From Solen grandis (lineage: Eukaryota > Mollusca > Bivalvia > Adapedonta > Solenidae): a DNA stretch of 64,000 nucleotides. This document shows, in pieces, positions 59,898-64,000 of this stretch. The translations under genes and the position numbers were made by a program. The stretch lies in NCBI GenBank assembly GCA_021229015.1, contig CM037777.1, positions 60,288,642 to 60,352,641 of the forward strand, read 5' to 3'. Position 1 is the first letter of the stretch. The number at the start of each line of letters is the position of its first letter. The notes under the pieces are model-generated. The model saw nothing but the letters and a program-made list of their open reading frames with translations. It was not told the origin of the DNA and searched no databases.

Positions 59898-60140
59898 TCT
59901 CAATCTTCCTCTTCCAATATGGTATCTAACACCCAAATATGAAAACTATATCTTAATTCTAACAGGAGATATTCAACGGAAACAACCTGTTTGGTGCAAA
60001 ACTATTTTAAGTAACAATGACCTTGGCCCTATTGACGTAGTTCAATCCCAATCTTCCTCTTCCCATAAGTTATCTATCTACTAAATATGAATAGATCATC
60101 ATACCTCATTACTAAAAGAAGTTATTTGACGGAAACAAAA
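59898..60140 (+). repeat. Two imperfect ~148-bp tandem units
   Basis: CAATCTTCCTCTTCCAATAT and CAATCTTCCTCTTCCCATAA start the units (about 59899 and 60050). Each ends with 'aggagatattcaACGGAAACAA' or a variant. Old and diverged. Confidence 0.65.
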
Positions 60141-61156
60141 AATCAAATAACTCTTTCGAAACAAACCCTCACATGTCGGTGCCTTCCTTACAGAAAGACA
60201 TGCACCTTTGAATATAGAAAGACGTACTGAATTAGTGCCAATAAGCCGCCATGGTTGTCAAGTTTTACGTTTGACCATGGATATGAACGACAGTAACAAG
60301 TTAACTTGATCATCGATAGATTCTCTTCAATATTCTCAAAAAGTCTCTAATTCAGTGTGACCATATCAGTTTCAAACATTTGGGAAGCAAACACATACTC
60401 ACGAACTCTGAATGATTTCCTTTATGTTTGGTAATCCTGTAAATCAGACAATAATTTCAAATTTTCTTCTCCTAATTAAGGCAAAATATGCTGTTTGTGA
60501 TAGCTAATAATACTTTTATGTACCACGTCGTATGACCCACTCTGCTAATCTACCATTAAAACCATTAAAAAAAGCTGAGAATCGGTTCATTTAGATTCCG
60601 CTCACTTAGTGCTAATACCTTAAGGTCGTGTCTCCATACCTGTGCAGTCATTACTGCGCGGTAATTTGGATAACTGCACGGTTTTTCATCAGTTACTGCA
60701 TGGGCGTGGAAACTCCGCCCACTAAAAAGTGTGCGGTATCGAATTAAACATGAGTACTTATCTACAGAAAACTACCCAGGCAGTGTAACAAGTATATGAG
60801 TGAACAGTTTTTAGTTAATAGTTTGAGTAGTTTTTAGACTACCGGTTGTTAAAAGGAGTTACTTGTAGTTACTAGTATTAATAGTAAGTATGGCAATATG
60901 TAGTTTTCTTTACGCCAAAAAATCAAGCAAAAAAGAGAAAATTGAGACAAGAAATGAGGATTTTTTGGATGATATTCTACCATAATGCAGCACGGGTGAT
61001 ACCCAGAGTGCAAATTTAAACATAAAGTGTATTTTTTTTCTTCACTTTGGTATTAATCCGTATGCCATTTTGTAATACTTGATGTGTACACTTATGTTTG
61101 GTAAATAAAAACAAAACTGTCCACTGACACCCATGTTCAAGTTTACCATTGAATAG
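60141..61156. other. No supported gene
   Basis: No domain, shared repeat or splice-consistent open frame was seen. Confidence 0.4.
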
Positions 61157-61383
61157 GTAACCCTTTCCCTCATAGAGGACACCATGAAAGGACCTATGCG
61201 AACAGCATAAAACCAGATCAGCCTGATCATGTTTTATGCTGTTCGCTGCTCCTCAGTGGTCTGGAAATGAGGATTTTGTAATTAAATTTGGTAAGGTTTA
61301 ACTGGTTTTCTGTAGGCTTTATGTGGTACCTACTGAGTGCGTCAAAATGAGTCTATATGAGGGAAAGGGTTAATGAACAACAA
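61157..61383. mobile_element. TTAA-flanked hairpin MITE, copy 3
   Basis: The left end GTAACCCTTTCCCTCATA has one change in the TTAA. The right end TATGAGGGAAAGGGTTAA is intact. The hairpin tip is shortened to GATCAGCCTGATCA, and a further small deletion lies near 61301-61316 compared with the other copies. Confidence 0.88.
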
Positions 61384-61497
61384 CGGAATAACACACGCAT
61401 ACACAAACATGTATGATTAGCGGCGTTTTACTTTCGCGGAAATAACCCGATCGCGAAACTCGCTAACTTAAACTGTTTACAGTACTCTGCTCTGTCA

Positions 61498-61554
61498 TTT
61501 CCTGCACAACAATAATAGATCTAACAATAACAGATCTGTTATTGTTGCAGGAAA
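61498..61554. repeat. Stand-alone hairpin, ~23-bp arms
   Basis: 61498-61522 pairs with 61532-61554 (TTTCCTGCA...AACAATAA.AGATCT against its inverse) with one indel and one mismatch, and a 9-base loop. No neighbouring gene explains it as a terminator. It could be a tiny MITE or a folded-RNA element. Confidence 0.75.
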
Positions 61555-62097
61555 AAGCAAGTATGTAGTATCATCAATACTTGTTTATATTTTGGTAAGG
61601 GCCTTTGGCGGAAATGTAAATTCAAAGAATTGAAATTGAAGCACGTTTTAAAGTTACTTTTCCTACGGAAAACATGGAAAATTATATTGTTTTATGCGTA
61701 AAATGCAGTGACTTTTTCCGAAATAATACTACATAATGTTAACCGTTAAAGAGGAGAACACTTGTCTTAGATGCCACTTTCACCTATTTCTCTGTATTGT
61801 CTCTTAAGACCGGTTACACTGTTACTTATAATTAAACCTATCACTTTTTGGGACTAGATTACTTAAAACAATGCTTGACCAAAATATTTCAATGAATTTC
61901 GAGAGCGTTAAATATTGATAACCCTGAGACAGCTTCATAGCTGACTGTAAGCGTACGCTTGCACACGGTTTGGCATATTGAAGACACCCCTGATTTACAT
62001 TTAAATCAGTTTCAATGATTTATAATGTGACCGGTGCCAAACAGTCCACCATACCATAATTTCAGCATCACTATTCATGAACTTCCATAAAAAAGTG

Positions 62098-62880
62098 TTT
62101 ACAAGAGGACCATGATGGCCTTATATCGCTCACCTGAGTACCACTGCTCTAAAGGAGCAATCTTGGTCGAGGGTTACCAATAGAACATCTGTGCCAAAAC
62201 ATTTTAAATCTGACCGGTAGTTTTGGTGCAGAAGTCTTTTATAGTTTTCACTATATACATGTACATTTAATGCACGGTGGTTCTACCCGGATGCCTCCAT
62301 GCATTCGGGGTCTTCCTCCACCTGTAATTAGTTGGACATCGCTTTATGACTGAAATACTGTCGAAGCGACGGTAAACTCAAATAGTTAAGTCAAATCTAG
62401 TCTGGCGGCCATGTTTTATTACGGAACGGGATAATTTTTAGAGGGTTACCCTAGGAACATCTATACTAATGGCTAGTAGGTTTGAAGGTGATGATATTTT
62501 AAGTTTTCTTTTCTTTTCATTTCTGTTGCCATGGCAACCAGAGTTCTATATAGATCGAGTTTAATTTAGCAACTTTTGTGAAAGCTAACAAAAGGATTAT
62601 CCCTGCCAAGTTTAATCAAGTTCTGTCCAGCGGTTTTAGAGGAGAGTTCGTTTAAAGTTCTCAATTTATACATTTAAGGCAAATTATCCATCTGGAGCCC
62701 ATTTTTTTTTATAGATCTTAAAAATTTGGCATTCTTGGTAGAGGGTTATCCAAGGAACATTTGTACTGAAGGAGATGATTATTTGATTTTTTTCCTGCCA
62801 AGTTCAACTAAATTCTGTCCAGCGGTTTTAGAGGAGATGCCGCTTAAAGCAAATTCTTGACGACGGACTCAGGGTGATCA
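62098..62880. repeat. Dispersed repeat with X-box palindrome, copy 2, interrupted by a SINE fragment
   Basis: It starts ACAAGAGGACCATGATGGCC and TATCGCTCACCTGAG. The words and order match 56345-57290, including GTTGCCATGGCAAC at 62525-62538 and 'ctgtccagcggttttagaggag' at about 62625 and 62817. A SINE family-2 fragment (62272-62395) lies inside. Confidence 0.8.
62272..62395 (+). mobile_element. SINE family 2, 3' fragment
   Basis: CGGTGGTTCTACCCGGATGC, GGGGTCTTCCTCCACCTGTA, TTAGTTGGACATCGCTTTAT and GCGACGGTAAACTCAAATAG match the 3' half of the family. The head is absent. Confidence 0.85.
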
Positions 62881-62889
62881 CAAAAGCTC

Positions 62890-63676
62890 ATATTGAGCAC
62901 GTTGTGCTCAGATGAGCTTAAAACGAAAATAACATGTAGGCATATAGCATGTCTCTTTGCTATACCACATTTGATCAGTGTTTGCATCGATACGTGCTTC
63001 ATCACAACGAAATGAAAAGCATCGAGAATTTAGAAAAGGAATGTATAATTTAACATGCATTCGAAATGAACTAACCACGACAGCCTGACTAATTTGCACA
63101 ATTTAAAATTCAAATCGGCTGATTTTTTTGATTTTTTTTGAATGCAATGAGAAATAGCAACGCGCAAAATGATTTCCCGATACATAAATATTTCACAAGC
63201 GTTGTCGACATAAATCGAACCAATTATCATTTATATTTGTTTAATCGATTGTGACACTATATAAAAAAAACCAAATCATTATATAGCTTTACCATTGCGA
63301 CATGTTTACTACGATTGGTAAATGAAGCTTACAGACTACACTGCCAGTTGCGGTTTTGTTTTTGGTGAGGTCATCAGGGATAGGGTGATTGAAAAATAGG
63401 TAATACGTTACAGTTATTAACGAAATCATTTTATTGTGGTGCAAAATACAACTCGTACGTTTTTTGGATATATCTCAAAATAACAAACCAAAGTAAAGTT
63501 TTTAAACCAACAATTGAAGGAAAGACGCACTGATACCACAAAAGCAACGTTAGTTACGCAAGAGAAACCAGCTGATAAGAAGATATGAGAATGATAGCTC
63601 TTCAAACACAAGTGCAGGAAACGGGCACATTTCGTTATTTGTTTTGAGAAATTGATCATAGGATAAAAAAATCGAC
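62890..63676. other. No supported gene
   Basis: Open frames of 60-70 codons only, none with recognisable motifs. Confidence 0.4.
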
Positions 63677-63679
63677 ATC

Positions 63680-63816
63680 GCGTGGGTTCGAATCCCGACA
63701 GGGTCATTCGGGTTTTCATGTGAGGGTGCCTCAGTGCATTCGGGGTCTTCCTCCACTTGTAATTAGCTGGACGTCGCTATATGACTGAAATACTGTCGAA
63801 GCGACTAAAACAATCA
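63680..63816 (+). mobile_element. SINE family 2, head-truncated
   Basis: It begins within the tRNA-like head at GCGTGGGTTCGAATCCCGAC, continues through CATGTGAGGGTGCCTCAGTG and TTAGCTGGACGTCGCTATAT and ends CGAAGCGACTAAAACAATCA. A block between the two central motifs is shorter than in 47287-47541. Confidence 0.87.
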
Positions 63817-64000
63817 ATCAGTGAAGAAATCCGACAGTTACAAACAAAATGATAAAATAATATTAAATGAATTGTTTGTTGGTCTCCGCTACGAGTTAAA
63901 TCATAAAAATATATATCCTTGGTAGGATCCAGATGTTTTGAGGCAGTGTTATGTCATCAGTAGAGGAGAAATATGTCAGTCAGAAGTCAGGATGTCAGCT

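Overview
The window looks like AT-rich intergenic and repeat DNA from an invertebrate animal, most likely a bivalve mollusc (a heterodont clam is my best guess). This is inference from the repeat types: tRNA-headed SINEs with a GTTTGTTTGTT-like tail, TTAA-flanked MITEs, pearl-like elements with tandem-repeat cores, L1-like LINEs and a Penelope-like element. No complete host gene, rRNA, functional tRNA, CRISPR array or bacterial-style operon is visible. A 100-N assembly gap lies at 21875-21974.

Left third (1-21874). This is a mosaic of at least seven head-to-tail modular elements. Each begins with ACTAGAT, a short CATTCGT/ACGAATG hairpin and AGGACTTTCTGC (starts at 210, 6068, 9190, 13409, 17439 and 20964). 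Most end in a GAAGAA/AATAAT simple-sequence tail. Their bodies carry 452-454 bp tandem units, each with two clusters of the full palindromic cAMP-response-element sequence TGACGTCA. I counted about 100 exact TGACGTCA sites by eye in these 21.9 kb and saw none in the remaining 42 kb. In the densest clusters the sites are 10 bp apart, one helical turn. One element (210-6067) has been invaded by a TIR element with six about 160-bp repeats (411-1789), a 1.2-kb near-perfect palindrome (2119-3333) and a SINE (4208-4507).

Middle (21975-50460). Mostly unannotatable AT-rich DNA with SINEs of two families, two copies of a TTAA-flanked MITE with a large hairpin, microsatellites, minisatellites and a degraded LINE on the minus strand (35613-39985). 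The only candidate host gene is on the minus strand at 46304-42330. An ATG exon encoding a signal-peptide-like start and a 255-bp internal exon have matching splice phases and plausible splice sites. A third exon near 41.9 kb is possible.

Right (50460-64000). A second minus-strand LINE (50464-55207) has ORF1, an endonuclease and a reverse transcriptase, and carries internal deletions that remove part of the polymerase, including the FADD catalytic motif. A 5'-truncated Penelope-like element (RT with YIDD plus GIY-YIG endonuclease) lies at 57440-58740. Dispersed repeats carry a perfect RFX X-box palindrome (GTTGCCATGGCAAC). There is also a third MITE copy and further SINE pieces.

The mobile elements here do not act together as a pathway. 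The unifying theme is that several repeat families (CRE arrays, X-box arrays) carry tandem, perfect transcription-factor palindromes.
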